Translations under genes and position numbers: made by a program
DNA from: CAYMEV01 sp964389675 [NCBI: uncultured Candidatus Sumerlaeota bacterium]
GTDB lineage: Bacteria > CAYMEV01
Assembly: GCA_964389675.1 (NCBI GenBank)
Contig: CAYMEV010000005.1
Span: forward strand, 68,027 to 132,026
Reading direction: 5' to 3'
Length of the DNA: 64,000 nt
Notes under the pieces: model-generated
Database searches by the model: none
The model's input: the letters and a program-made list of their open reading frames with translations, nothing else
Told to the model about the DNA's origin: nothing
Part shown: piece by piece, positions 44,418-53,083 of the stretch
Numbering within the stretch: the stretch's first letter is position 1
How the letters are laid out: each line of letters begins with the position of its first letter

Positions 44418-46075
44418 TGAATGAAGATAACTTGAGAAAGTATATTGCTGTTACTGGCGGCGTTCTGTCAGGCCTGGGCAAGGGCATAGCTGCTGCCAGC
44501 ATAGGATTTCTGATGTCAAAGAACCTGAGGGTAATTCCAATTAAGTGTGACGGCTATCTGAATACAGATCCTGGAACAATGAATCCTATTGAGCATGGAG
44601 AAGTCTTTGTACTTGATGATGGCGGAGAAGTTGACATGGATTTCGGCCATTATGAAAGGTTTTTAAACATTGAAGCAAAGATCGAGTGGAATATTACCAT
44701 GGGGAAAATATTCCAGTCCATACTGAAAAAAGAAAGGGAAGGCATCTTTTTAGGAAAAACAGTCCAATTTATTCCGCATGTTGTTGATGAGATCAAACAG
44801 AAGATAAGGAATATCATTGACATTGAAAAACCTGAAATAGTGCTCATTGAAGTCGGCGGTACTGTCGGTGATATGGAAAACGAGCTTTTTCTGGAAGCTC
44901 TCAGGCAGATGCGCCTGGAAGAAGGCAAAAATAATTTCCTTTTTGTCCACCTTACATATGTCCCTATACCCAGCGGGGTTAATGAACAGAAATCAAAACC
45001 GACCCAGCAGAGTGTAAAGCTTCTCAATGAAAGGGGAATACACCCTGATATAATCATAGGAAGGTGTGAGCTTCCCCTGACAAAGGAGATAAAAAAGAAA
45101 ATAGCCATGTTCTGTAATATAAGTGAAAAAGAGGTCATTTCAGGTGTCGATACAAACTGCATTTATGAAATACCAATTAATTATGATAAAGATGGTATAA
45201 CCGCCATAATTAACAAGAGATTTAATATCTACTGCCCTCCAAGCCTGGATGAATGGGAAAATCTGGTCAAGAACATAAAATCCACCCTGAAATCGCCGGC
45301 TAGAACCATAAGGCTGTCCATATGCGGAAAATATACTAAGCTTGAGGACAGCTATGCATCAATACGGGAGGCTGTTATCCATTGTGAAGCCCACCTGAAG
45401 GTTAAAGTAAATATCGAATGGATCGATACCTCAGCAATTGAATCAGGCAATATAGATATAAAAGATGCCTTGAAAAACACCGATGCAATAATAATACCGG
45501 GAGGATTCGGGTTCAGAGGCATGGAAGGCAAGGTAAAGGTTGTAGAGTATGCAAGGGAGAATCATGTTCCATTTTTGGGCATCTGTCTGGGACTGCAGAT
45601 AGCAGTAATTGAATTTTGCAGAAATAAATGTGCAATACCAGATGCGACAACAGAAGAGGTCCTTGAATACGGCAACAATAAAAGCAGTAATTTTGTCATA
45701 TGTCTGCTGCCGGAACAGAAGAAAATTATGGATAAAGGTGCATCCATGAGGCTTGGAGGATATGATATAAGGCTTGTTAATGATACTCTTGCCTATTCGA
45801 TATTCAAATCTGATATAATAAGAAGAAGATTCCGCCACAGGCTGGAAGTAAATCCTGATTTCCATGATATACTGAGCGAAAAAGGCCTTGTGATGAGTGG
45901 CTGGGATGAATCAATGAAGATTGTGAAAATAATAGAAATTAAAGACCATCCGTACTTTATAGCTGTGCAATTCCACCCGGAACTTACAAGCAAGCTTCAT
46001 AAGCCTTCACCATTGTTTTTGGGGCTGATAAACGCAGCCATAGAAAGGAAGTATAAAGAACCGGAAAATGGCTGA
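44417..46075 (+). CDS. pyrG: CTP synthase
   Basis: 554 residues: an amidoligase half beginning KYIAVTGGVLSGLGKGIAA, then EHGEVFVLDDGGEVD and GHYERF, ERGIHPDIIIGR; and a glutamine amidotransferase half with the nucleophile Cys in GICLGLQ and the His/Glu pair in FHPEL. FVLDDGGEVD is the form I associate with archaeal and eukaryotic enzymes; most bacteria have FVTDDGAETD. The substrate loop reads IKCDGYLNTDPGTM, with Gly where Pro is usual. I start at the ATG at 44417, which overlaps the preceding stop (TAATG); an in-frame GTG lies at 44411. It overlaps the next gene by 8 bases. Confidence 0.95.
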   Translation: MNEDNLRKYIAVTGGVLSGLGKGIAAASIGFLMSKNLRVIPIKCDGYLNTDPGTMNPIEHGEVFVLDDGGEVDMDFGHYERFLNIEAKIEWNITMGKIFQSILKKEREGIFLGKTVQFIPHVVDEIKQKIRNIIDIEKPEIVLIEVGGTVGDMENELFLEALRQMRLEEGKNNFLFVHLTYVPIPSGVNEQKSKPTQQSVKLLNERGIHPDIIIGRCELPLTKEIKKKIAMFCNISEKEVISGVDTNCIYEIPINYDKDGITAIINKRFNIYCPPSLDEWENLVKNIKSTLKSPARTIRLSICGKYTKLEDSYASIREAVIHCEAHLKVKVNIEWIDTSAIESGNIDIKDALKNTDAIIIPGGFGFRGMEGKVKVVEYARENHVPFLGICLGLQIAVIEFCRNKCAIPDATTEEVLEYGNNKSSNFVICLLPEQKKIMDKGASMRLGGYDIRLVNDTLAYSIFKSDIIRRRFRHRLEVNPDFHDILSEKGLVMSGWDESMKIVKIIEIKDHPYFIAVQFHPELTSKLHKPSPLFLGLINAAIERKYKEPENG

Positions 46076-46970
46076 TATAGAATCGCATATTAACAGATCC
46101 TATGAAAATATAATGTCCTTGCTGAACAGAAATGATATCAGCTCAAGCGAAATAGAAGAAATAGTAAAAAGCAGGTATATATCTCAGTACAAAGTGCAGA
46201 AAGCAATTATGTTCAATCCTGCAACACCTTTGACAATCAGCATGAGGTATATTAATTACCTGCGATACAAGGATCTTGAGGGCCTTATCATCTCTCCATA
46301 TATATCCCATATCCTGAAAAAAAAGGCTGAAAGCCTTCTTGTAACCCGTTATGATTCATTAACTCTTGGAGAAAAGGTTGAGCTGTCAAAGCGGACCAGG
46401 AACAGGGCTTTATTCAGCCTGCTGCTAAATGAGGATAATGATCGTATATGGAATAATACCCTGCGGAATCCTAATCTCTTTGAGAAAGAACTTGTTATCT
46501 ATACCAGGACAAAGCTAAAAGACCCTCTTCTTGCTGAATTTATTATGGAAACGGCCAGGTGGGGATCAAATTATTCAATAAAAAGGTCGCTGGCTTATAA
46601 TCGTAACACCCCCCTGCACCTTATTTATGAGATTGGATATGATCTTTTGATCAGCGATATTTCATCTATACTGGAGGAAGATACTGTAAAAAATGAAGTA
46701 AAGGCTATTTTGTGGAATATATTCAAGCAGAAGATTGGAAACCTGGATGAAGAAAAACAGCTGCTTCTCTGTGATTCCAGCAATAAATGGATTATCAATG
46801 CACTCATTGATCATAATAAGATAGAATTAAACAAGAAGCTCCTTAATAACAGCAATCTTTCAACAAATCATTTAATGGTAATGAAGAACAATCTTGGCAA
46901 GCTAAAAGATGACATAGAGGGGAAGGAGGAGATCCTGGATTGTATAGAAAAAAAGCTGACAAAGAAATAA
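46068..46970 (+). CDS. Helical-repeat protein, paralogue A
   Basis: 300 residues, all predicted helical, no signal or membrane segment. It contains short repeating helices with the motif NPxTPxxIxMxxxxxL (FNPATPLTISMRY, then LAYNRNTPLHLI), like leucine-rich-variant or HEAT-like scaffolds. Clear resemblance to the protein at 47713-48936: KVELSKRTRNRALFSLL aligns with QIKLAFKGNKEARSILI, and TLRNPNLFEKELVIYTR with VLQNPKINENEIEFYAK. It overlaps pyrG by 8 bases and the RodZ-like gene by 31 bases. Function unknown; a protein-binding scaffold is the likely type. Confidence 0.8.
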   Translation: MADIESHINRSYENIMSLLNRNDISSSEIEEIVKSRYISQYKVQKAIMFNPATPLTISMRYINYLRYKDLEGLIISPYISHILKKKAESLLVTRYDSLTLGEKVELSKRTRNRALFSLLLNEDNDRIWNNTLRNPNLFEKELVIYTRTKLKDPLLAEFIMETARWGSNYSIKRSLAYNRNTPLHLIYEIGYDLLISDISSILEEDTVKNEVKAILWNIFKQKIGNLDEEKQLLLCDSSNKWIINALIDHNKIELNKKLLNNSNLSTNHLMVMKNNLGKLKDDIEGKEEILDCIEKKLTKK

Positions 46971-47698
46971 AGCCTGATCCAATCAGGGAATTTGCCATTT
47001 ACCTAAAAAATTCGAGGGTACTGATGAATATATCATTTGAAGAACTTGCAAGGTATTCAAGAATCAATAAAAGCCACCTTAGAGGCATTGAGGAAGGAAA
47101 CCATGACGAATATATGAATAAAACCTATGCAAGAGGATTCATTAAAGCGTATGCAGACTGCATAGGGCTTGATGTGGATGATACTATCTCGCGCTATAAT
47201 AACGCTTTGCAGAAATATATGCAGATGAATAAGATGAATATCCTTAAAAGGTATAAAAAACTGCTGCCATTATTCCTGGTATCTCTTATTATTCTCTCTG
47301 CAATACTGCTGACTGTAAAAACAGGTTTTTTCAAACAAGGTATAACTGATCCAGGCAAATCCTCCAGTATAAAAAACACAAATAAAGAGGCTGTTACCGA
47401 AGCGGAAAAGGGTAAAGGGCCCGAGGAAGGCGAACCTTTGCAGGAGCAAAATACCTTAAAAATCTGCAGTGAGGATAACATAGTCGTTTCACTGATGACC
47501 GAAGAAGGTATAATATCGGAAGAAATCCTTATGCCTGATGACTGCAGGACATACAGATTTGAATCATATATAATTATCTCTGTTTCTGACCTGTCTAAGG
47601 CTCATATCAGTCACAATAACGAAGATATTATTGATAAATTACGCAATTCATCAAAAAATAATATACTTATAAATTATAAGCTGGAAGCGCTAAAATAG
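46940..47698 (+). CDS. RodZ-like helix-turn-helix membrane protein
   Basis: 252 residues. Residues about 12-85 form the Cro/RodZ-type HTH found in RodZ: FEELARYSRINKSHLRGIEEG, then KTYARGFIKAYADCIGLD. A basic stretch and one transmembrane helix (about 110-128) follow, then a periplasmic tail with a small beta domain like DUF4115. RodZ links MreB to the cell-wall elongation machinery. Start: a TTG at 46940 preceded by AAGGAGGA at 9-base spacing, inside the previous gene; no upstream ATG gives this frame. It is flanked on both sides by related helical-repeat genes. A different HTH-membrane regulator is the alternative. Confidence 0.82.
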   Translation: MYRKKADKEIKPDPIREFAIYLKNSRVLMNISFEELARYSRINKSHLRGIEEGNHDEYMNKTYARGFIKAYADCIGLDVDDTISRYNNALQKYMQMNKMNILKRYKKLLPLFLVSLIILSAILLTVKTGFFKQGITDPGKSSSIKNTNKEAVTEAEKGKGPEEGEPLQEQNTLKICSEDNIVVSLMTEEGIISEEILMPDDCRTYRFESYIIISVSDLSKAHISHNNEDIIDKLRNSSKNNILINYKLEALK

Positions 47699-47712
47699 AA
47701 AGGAGCTGAAAA

Positions 47713-48936
47713 ATGGACTTATCAGAAAGAATTATAAATGACCTTAAAAATAATAATCTCCCTGAACATATTAAAAATATGATAATCGATGCTTCCATGC
47801 CTTTAGGGCAGGATGAGAGAATAAAATGCCTGCTGTACATTTCACTTGATGATAAGAAGGAAATCTCAGAAAGAGCGGCAGAAACATTGAATATCCTGGA
47901 TCAGGGATCTCTGATCGATTTTGTAAGAACACAAAAAATGGATGATCTGCTCTTCAAAGCTATTGTAAAATCCATGGGAAAACATGATAAAATAGTGACC
48001 ACTGCAATAACACACAAGGATTTTAATGAAGCTGTAGCAAGAGAAATACTGCGGGATGAAACAACTCCATTAAGTACTCTTGAGCTGTTTTCCATAAACC
48101 AGGCAATGTTTTATAAATTCCCTCAATTAATTGATATACTTTTTGAAAATAACAGGATTACAAAGGAAATTTCAGACAGGCTCACCAGGTACCGCGAGGG
48201 TATTATTGCTGAAGAAAGAATGAGAGAGGGCATTAAGAAGGGTTCACATTTCAGCATCTCAGAAGAATATGAACTTGTCAGCGATACCAAAGCAGCAGAG
48301 CAGGCAAAGGAGGCTGTAACCCTGGAACAGCAGAAAAAACCTGATGCAATCGCCCTTGAAGAAGGGGAGACTCTGGTTACGGACCTTGCTATAATAGAGG
48401 AGATATATGAAGATGATCAGATATTCAATATTGCATCATCAAAAAGGGACAAAGCCTCAGAGAAGTATGAGAAAGAATCCTCCCCCAAAAAGCGGATAAG
48501 TGTCCAGAACCTGATAAACACACTATCGGTATCAGGGCAGATAAAGCTGGCTTTCAAGGGAAATAAGGAAGCTCGCTCAATATTGATCAGAAGCCCCAAG
48601 AAAATTATAGCCCAGGCAGTTCTTCAAAATCCGAAAATAAATGAAAATGAGATCGAATTCTATGCAAAACTCAGAAATATATCTGAAGATATCCTAAGAA
48701 GTATAGCAAGAAACCCTGAATGGGTCAAGAAGCCTTCAATAATGCGGGGGCTGCTGTATAATCCCAAAACACCAGCTTCTATTGCAATGTCTTTCCTAAG
48801 CAGAATTACAAAAAAGGAGATCAAGGATATCTCAAAGTCCAAGAGCCTGCCTCAGGCAATAAGGATAGCCGCGAAAAGGCTTGTTATGCAGGATCAGGCA
48901 AGAGAAGATAAACTGAGAAGGGCGGGGAAAAAGTAG
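47713..48936 (+). CDS. Helical-repeat protein, paralogue B
   Basis: 407 residues, helical throughout, without membrane segment. The N-terminal 160 residues and C-terminal 150 residues are repeat-like, joined by a charged linker of about 100 residues (Glu/Lys/Ala rich). The C-terminal part shares the NPKTPASIAMSFL motif and surrounding helices with the protein at 46068-46970; the N-terminal part shows a weaker copy (DETTPLSTLELF). A GAAAGGAG ribosome site precedes the ATG, 14 bases after the RodZ-like stop. It ends 4 bases from the convergent ntrY gene, with no visible terminator between. Confidence 0.8.
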   Translation: MDLSERIINDLKNNNLPEHIKNMIIDASMPLGQDERIKCLLYISLDDKKEISERAAETLNILDQGSLIDFVRTQKMDDLLFKAIVKSMGKHDKIVTTAITHKDFNEAVAREILRDETTPLSTLELFSINQAMFYKFPQLIDILFENNRITKEISDRLTRYREGIIAEERMREGIKKGSHFSISEEYELVSDTKAAEQAKEAVTLEQQKKPDAIALEEGETLVTDLAIIEEIYEDDQIFNIASSKRDKASEKYEKESSPKKRISVQNLINTLSVSGQIKLAFKGNKEARSILIRSPKKIIAQAVLQNPKINENEIEFYAKLRNISEDILRSIARNPEWVKKPSIMRGLLYNPKTPASIAMSFLSRITKKEIKDISKSKSLPQAIRIAAKRLVMQDQAREDKLRRAGKK

Positions 48937-48940
48937 CGTT

Positions 48941-51178
48941 TTATTCTTTCACGCAGGGAAACTCAATGCGGAAGATGCATCCTCCCGGCTTATTGTCCAG
49001 AACCCTTATATAAGCCATATGTTCCGCTACTATCGATAGGACTATTGATAATCCAAGGCCTGTACCGCTTTTTTCCTTTTTAGTCGAAAAATATGGCATG
49101 AAAAGGTTTTCTTTCTGCTTTTTAGATAAACCATGCCCATTATCCCTTATCTCTACTGCTACTATATCCTGTCTTTTATCATATAATGAAGCTATGGTAA
49201 CGGTGCCTTCTTCGGATACAGCCTCAATCGCATTGTTTATAAGATTGTTGATGGCCCTTTTCATTGTTTCTCTGTCCAGCATTATATTTGGCAATCCCTC
49301 TTCTAATTCCAGATTAAGATCTATTTTAAGTTTCTGACTGTGATAATATGTATAAATATCAGACAGGAGCGCATTTATATCGTCTTTTCGAGTGACTATT
49401 GACGGTAATTTGGCAAACCTGTGAAATTCGTTTACCAGCACCTTGATCGTATTGATCGATTCTTCAAGTATAAATCTGTTCTCATCAAAGAAGCTTTTAT
49501 ACTGTGACAGGTCCTTGTTTTTATCAATTGCACGGCATATCCTTTGAACAGAAAGCTGGAGAGGTGTAAGAGGATTCTTGATCTCATGGGCGATTCTTTT
49601 TGCCACCTCCTTCCAGGCGGTTAATTTCTCCGCCCTGATAATATCGCTGATATCCTCAATCACCATGAATATATGCCTGTCTTTCTCAAGCCCGGCTGAA
49701 ATTACCTGAGATGTTGCTATTATAGTCCTGGATACATTATTAATATCAAGGGAGAGTGTCTTTGATATTTCTTTCTTTTCAACCATTTTCGTCCTGTTTA
49801 TAATGGACAGCAGCGGAAGGTAATTCTCCTTAAAAATATCATTAATATTCCCGCCAATCAGCTCATTCTCCTTATATCCAAAGTATTCAAGAAAAGACCT
49901 GTTTGCTGTTATTACCTTATCATCCATCGATATGACCAGGATACCTGATGATATATTCTGAATCAAAAGCTCAATAAACCTGGATTTCGCCTCCAATTCA
50001 ACTGTTTTATGTTCAAGTGACTCATTGACTTTCTGAAGGCTGTCCCGGCTTTGCTTAATATCCCTTATCATAAGGTTGAAGGAATCGATAAGAGTACCTA
50101 TTTCCTGCCCGGAGTGCTTTTCGAGCATAAAATTAAAATCACCCTTAGCGATTTTTTGAGTACCCCTGATCAGGCTTACTATTGGAACAGTTATCTCTTT
50201 GGAAAAATGAAGGCCAAACCATACAGCCATAAAAATAATCAGTGTGGATATTAGCATAAGGCTGTAATAATAATAATTCTTCATGGAAGCCTGAAGCACA
50301 CTCTGCTGTTCGAATTTGGAGCTGAATCTATAAATCTCATCAAGAAAACCTGATATCTCTGAAGGGATTATATTATATGACATAATAAGCATATCAGGGA
50401 CATCTGAAATAATATGCTTTAATATCAGATATGTATCCTTATCAGAAAGGATCTTTCCTTCCAGGAGGGCATCCCCGATATCGGCCTGGTTAATAACCTC
50501 TCTGCTGATATAGCCTTCTATATAAGAATCTTTAATATTGCTGAATATTGCTTTTTTATTAAGAATAACCATAATACCTTTTATAAAGCTTTTTTTATTT
50601 TCAAAAACAGGGCTTTCAGACAATATCTTCTGAATTGATTCTGTATCTCCGCCTGCTGATTTTATGCTTTCTGAAATATCCTCAGTAATGGAGGAAAGGT
50701 ACTCCCTCTGAAGCTGGAGGTAGTTATCAGCAATTGACTGACTATATTGAATATTCTTGGAAAAATCTATATCGAACCACTGATCAATGCTGAATTTAAG
50801 AAGCCTTGATGAAATATATATGGTGAAAGCAGTAGGTACGATAGCGAGTATAAGGAATATCAAAACCACTTTAGCCTTAAAATGTGTTCCGGTTTTTTTC
50901 TGGTACCATTCCAGGACGAGCATGATAATCTCTCTCGAGATCAGCATAAATAGAAGGAGGATTAGAATAAAATTGATCCTCTCAATAATAAAAAGGATCC
51001 AGTAATAACCCTCAGATGCCTCTTTAGGGATATAATCCTGTTTCAGGATATTGCTTCGAAACCACAGGGATAAAACCAGAATTATCATGATTGCAAGAGA
51101 GAAAATTCTGTTTTTAAGCCTTCTTTTCTTTCTCAGCTTCTGGTAATATTCATTGTTTTTTTCAATGTAATCATACAT
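48941..51178 (-). CDS. ntrY: NtrY-type sensor histidine kinase
   Basis: 745 residues: three N-terminal transmembrane helices, a periplasmic domain of about 170 residues, a fourth helix, HAMP (SLIRGTQKIAKGDFNF), PAS, HisKA with RIAHEIKNPLTPLQLSVQRI, and HATPase_c (NNLINNAIEAV, DNGHGLS, GTGLGLSIVLSIV). The AHEIKNPLTPLQLS pattern and membrane layout are those of NtrY. Its usual partner NtrX is a sigma-54 activator; a fitting candidate is at 56607-57965, separated by other genes. It is downstream of the DUF4390 gene (15-base gap) and presumably transcribed from the sigma-54-like promoter at 51867-51882. Confidence 0.92.
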   Translation of the reverse strand: MYDYIEKNNEYYQKLRKKRRLKNRIFSLAIMIILVLSLWFRSNILKQDYIPKEASEGYYWILFIIERINFILILLLFMLISREIIMLVLEWYQKKTGTHFKAKVVLIFLILAIVPTAFTIYISSRLLKFSIDQWFDIDFSKNIQYSQSIADNYLQLQREYLSSITEDISESIKSAGGDTESIQKILSESPVFENKKSFIKGIMVILNKKAIFSNIKDSYIEGYISREVINQADIGDALLEGKILSDKDTYLILKHIISDVPDMLIMSYNIIPSEISGFLDEIYRFSSKFEQQSVLQASMKNYYYYSLMLISTLIIFMAVWFGLHFSKEITVPIVSLIRGTQKIAKGDFNFMLEKHSGQEIGTLIDSFNLMIRDIKQSRDSLQKVNESLEHKTVELEAKSRFIELLIQNISSGILVISMDDKVITANRSFLEYFGYKENELIGGNINDIFKENYLPLLSIINRTKMVEKKEISKTLSLDINNVSRTIIATSQVISAGLEKDRHIFMVIEDISDIIRAEKLTAWKEVAKRIAHEIKNPLTPLQLSVQRICRAIDKNKDLSQYKSFFDENRFILEESINTIKVLVNEFHRFAKLPSIVTRKDDINALLSDIYTYYHSQKLKIDLNLELEEGLPNIMLDRETMKRAINNLINNAIEAVSEEGTVTIASLYDKRQDIVAVEIRDNGHGLSKKQKENLFMPYFSTKKEKSGTGLGLSIVLSIVAEHMAYIRVLDNKPGGCIFRIEFPCVKE

Positions 51179-51193
51179 TTCATAACTCGAATA

Positions 51194-51760
51194 TCATTCT
51201 ATCCTGTTAAGCAGTTCTTCAATAGTGAAATAGCCACCTTTAACCCATTCTGTAGTAAAGCTTCCGGGAATCTTAAATAACTCAAAGTGGTCGTTCATCT
51301 TTACCCTGATCCTGATATAGCATCTTCTTTTTGAATATATATGAATATCCTTAAGGCTTATAAAAACTGCAAAATAGCTGACATGGCTTATAAGTTCATC
51401 AATGCTTTCAAAATACTGTTCCTTCGGGGCTGCAGGAAGGCCATCCTGATGCTTCAGCACAAATTGCTTTGTTTTTTTATCATATTGGATGCTTTTAGTA
51501 AAGGATTCAGATACAGCTTTATCATCAAACCAGAAGGATTTATGCCTGAATATCTGCACCCTTAAAGCAATCTTAACGGGTATTGTGCTGTAGAGAGTTT
51601 CCTTTAATTCAGGAGTGACCCAATCCCTGAGCAATGTGCTAATTATCAGGTGATTATCATAAATCCGGACTTTGGGAGGTGATAAATTGGCTGCTTTTGC
51701 CTGGATAGAAACGGAGACAGCAAATATCAGAATTAAAACTGCATAATAGTTTTTATTCAT
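51194..51760 (-). CDS. DUF4390-family secreted protein
   Basis: 188 residues with a signal peptide (about 1-23, ending QAKA), then a domain with LIISTLLRDWVTPELKETL, VKIALRVQIFRHKSFWFDDK, and a C-terminal beta region. This pattern is that of DUF4390, small exported proteins commonly encoded next to NtrY-type kinases. It probably acts in the periplasm, perhaps as an accessory to the kinase sensor domain, but no function is established. First gene of the two-gene unit. Confidence 0.85.
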   Translation of the reverse strand: MNKNYYAVLILIFAVSVSIQAKAANLSPPKVRIYDNHLIISTLLRDWVTPELKETLYSTIPVKIALRVQIFRHKSFWFDDKAVSESFTKSIQYDKKTKQFVLKHQDGLPAAPKEQYFESIDELISHVSYFAVFISLKDIHIYSKRRCYIRIRVKMNDHFELFKIPGSFTTEWVKGGYFTIEELLNRIE

Positions 51761-51821
51761 ATAAAGATTATACAGATGCTTTAAAATATGTAAAGCAATT
51801 TAGATATCTTAAAGACAGAAA

Positions 51822-51850
51822 GATGTAGCAATTTTGCAACACTGTACATC
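51822..51850 (-). promoter_or_regulatory. Dyad in the leader of the DUF4390-ntrY transcript
   Basis: GATGTA (51822-51827) and TACATC (51845-51850) form inverted arms; inside lies a second small dyad GCAA-TT-TTGC (51828-51837). The site would sit from about +7 to +35 relative to the start predicted from the sigma-54-like promoter, so it could be an operator or an RNA hairpin in the leader. Confidence 0.35.
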
Positions 51851-51866
51851 ATAAATGTATCAAAAA

Positions 51867-51882
51867 TGCAACAGCCCTCCCA
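51867..51882 (-). promoter_or_regulatory. Sigma-54-type -24/-12 promoter for the DUF4390-ntrY unit
   Basis: On the minus strand the site reads TGGGAGGGCTGTTGCA. It has the invariant GG and GC dinucleotides with exactly 10 bases between, TGG and TTGCA(T) matching the TGGCACG-N4-TTGCA consensus at all but the C positions of the first block. The predicted start is near 51856, about 95 bases before the DUF4390 ATG. The window encodes two sigma-54 activators that could use it. Confidence 0.6.
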
Positions 51883-51939
51883 AGCCATTACTTTCTAATA
51901 TTATGCAAGTCACATTTAAAAAAGAGTTTAAATAAAATC

Positions 51940-51968
51940 TTATAAATGGCATGATTTTTGCATATAAT
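51940..51968 (+). promoter_or_regulatory. Probable promoter for lpxC
   Basis: A perfect -10 TATAAT (51963-51968) with a weak -35 TTATAA (51940-51945) at 17 bases. The predicted transcript starts near 51975, about 26 bases before the lpxC ATG, which has GGAGAG at 7-base spacing. It is back to back with the sigma-54-like site of the divergent ntrY unit. Confidence 0.5.
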
Positions 51969-52000
51969 AAGGGTGAATTGTTATACATGGAGAGAATTAT

Positions 52001-52909
52001 ATGATTAGAGTCCTCAGAGAAAAGCTTAAATTTCAGCACACCATCAAGGGAGATATAATGGTCTCGGGGACAGGGCTTCATACCGGCAAGGATGTTTCCA
52101 TGATCATCAGGCCGGCTCCTGCCAATACAGGCATAGCTTTCCGAAGGACTGACATTGATGTAACTATTCCTGCCTCTCCTTCCTATATATCAAAGCTGAA
52201 TTTCAGCACAAATCTTCAGCGCGGGAATGCATTTGTAAAGACGGTAGAACATCTGATGGCAGCTTTCTTTATTCTGAACATAGATAATGCTGTTATTGAG
52301 ATTAACAATGAAGAAGTGCCGATTCTTGATGGAAGTTCAAGGGAATATATAAGAAAGATCCTGACACTTGGAATCAGAAGGCAGAATGCATTAAGAGAAT
52401 ATATTATTATTAATGACCCATTCACAATTGAAGACGGCGAAAAATATATTGCATACACCCCTGGAAATTCTCTTGAGATAGACTACACTATAGATTTTAA
52501 TAACAGGCTTCTTAAGAATAAAAGTATGAAAATTGCATTCTCAACATTTGATTTCATAAACAATATAGCGCCTGCCAGAACATTCTGCTTTCTGAATGAT
52601 ATTAAGCAGCTCAAAAATAATGGATATATAAAGGGCGGAAATCTGTCAAATGCATTGGTCTTTGGCTCAAAAATCATTCTTAATGAACCAAGGCTTCCGG
52701 ATGAACCTCTGAAGCACAAGATACTTGATTTTATAGGGGACCTGTATCTACTGACAAAGCCAATACTGGGCAAATTCACAATATATAAGGGTGGACACAG
52801 GCTTCATTCCCTGATGACAAAAAAGATATATCATGATTATATATGCCATAGCAATCTTCATTCCATTGAAATCGAAAATATGCTCCAGAAAGAGTACAGT
52901 TTCATATAA
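52001..52909 (+). CDS. lpxC: UDP-3-O-acyl-N-acetylglucosamine deacetylase LpxC
   Basis: The 302-residue zinc deacetylase catalysing the committed step of lipid A synthesis. Zinc ligands are His84 (TVEHLMAA), His239 and Asp243 (LKHKILDFIGDL), and the general acid His266 (GGHRLHS); spacing agrees with the E. coli enzyme to within a few residues. SGTGLHTGK near the N-terminus and PILDGSSREY are also diagnostic. It stands apart from the rest of the lipid A cluster under its own promoter, as in many bacteria, so it can be regulated separately. Confidence 0.97.
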   Translation: MIRVLREKLKFQHTIKGDIMVSGTGLHTGKDVSMIIRPAPANTGIAFRRTDIDVTIPASPSYISKLNFSTNLQRGNAFVKTVEHLMAAFFILNIDNAVIEINNEEVPILDGSSREYIRKILTLGIRRQNALREYIIINDPFTIEDGEKYIAYTPGNSLEIDYTIDFNNRLLKNKSMKIAFSTFDFINNIAPARTFCFLNDIKQLKNNGYIKGGNLSNALVFGSKIILNEPRLPDEPLKHKILDFIGDLYLLTKPILGKFTIYKGGHRLHSLMTKKIYHDYICHSNLHSIEIENMLQKEYSFI

Positions 52910-52956
52910 GCCTTCCCTTTAATACTCCGGATCCACCCTTCTATCACATGAAATGA

Positions 52957-52986
52957 TTTGCTGAGCCAGAGGTGCTCAAAAGCAAA
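52957..52986 (+). terminator. Imperfect hairpin between lpxC and the convergent aminopeptidase gene
   Basis: TTTGCT (52957-52962) pairs with AGCAAA (52981-52986) and GAGC (52963-52966) with GCTC (52974-52977), with a bulged AAA and a 7-base loop. It lies in the 174-base convergent gap and could end transcription from either side, but no T-run follows, so factor-dependent or no termination is possible. Nothing else is recognisable in this gap. Confidence 0.3.
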
Positions 52987-53083
52987 GCAGATTTTGTGCA
53001 TTGCATGCCGTAGCCTGAAGGAAATTTTTATAACAGGAAGATATTTCAGTATTCTTATGCTGAATGCCTTTCTGTTTGTCAGG

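Noticed and set aside
44650-45162. A 170-codon antisense frame in pyrG
   Set aside because: Antisense to a conserved CTP synthase, Ser/Phe-rich, no ribosome site.
46940-46970. Frameshift between paralogue A and the RodZ-like gene
   Set aside because: The 31-base overlap looked like a broken frame, but a strong AAGGAGGA precedes the TTG and both proteins are complete by pattern.
51860-52081. A 73-codon minus-strand frame in the lpxC-ntrY gap
   Set aside because: It runs antisense into lpxC and over both promoter regions; no ribosome site or conserved pattern.
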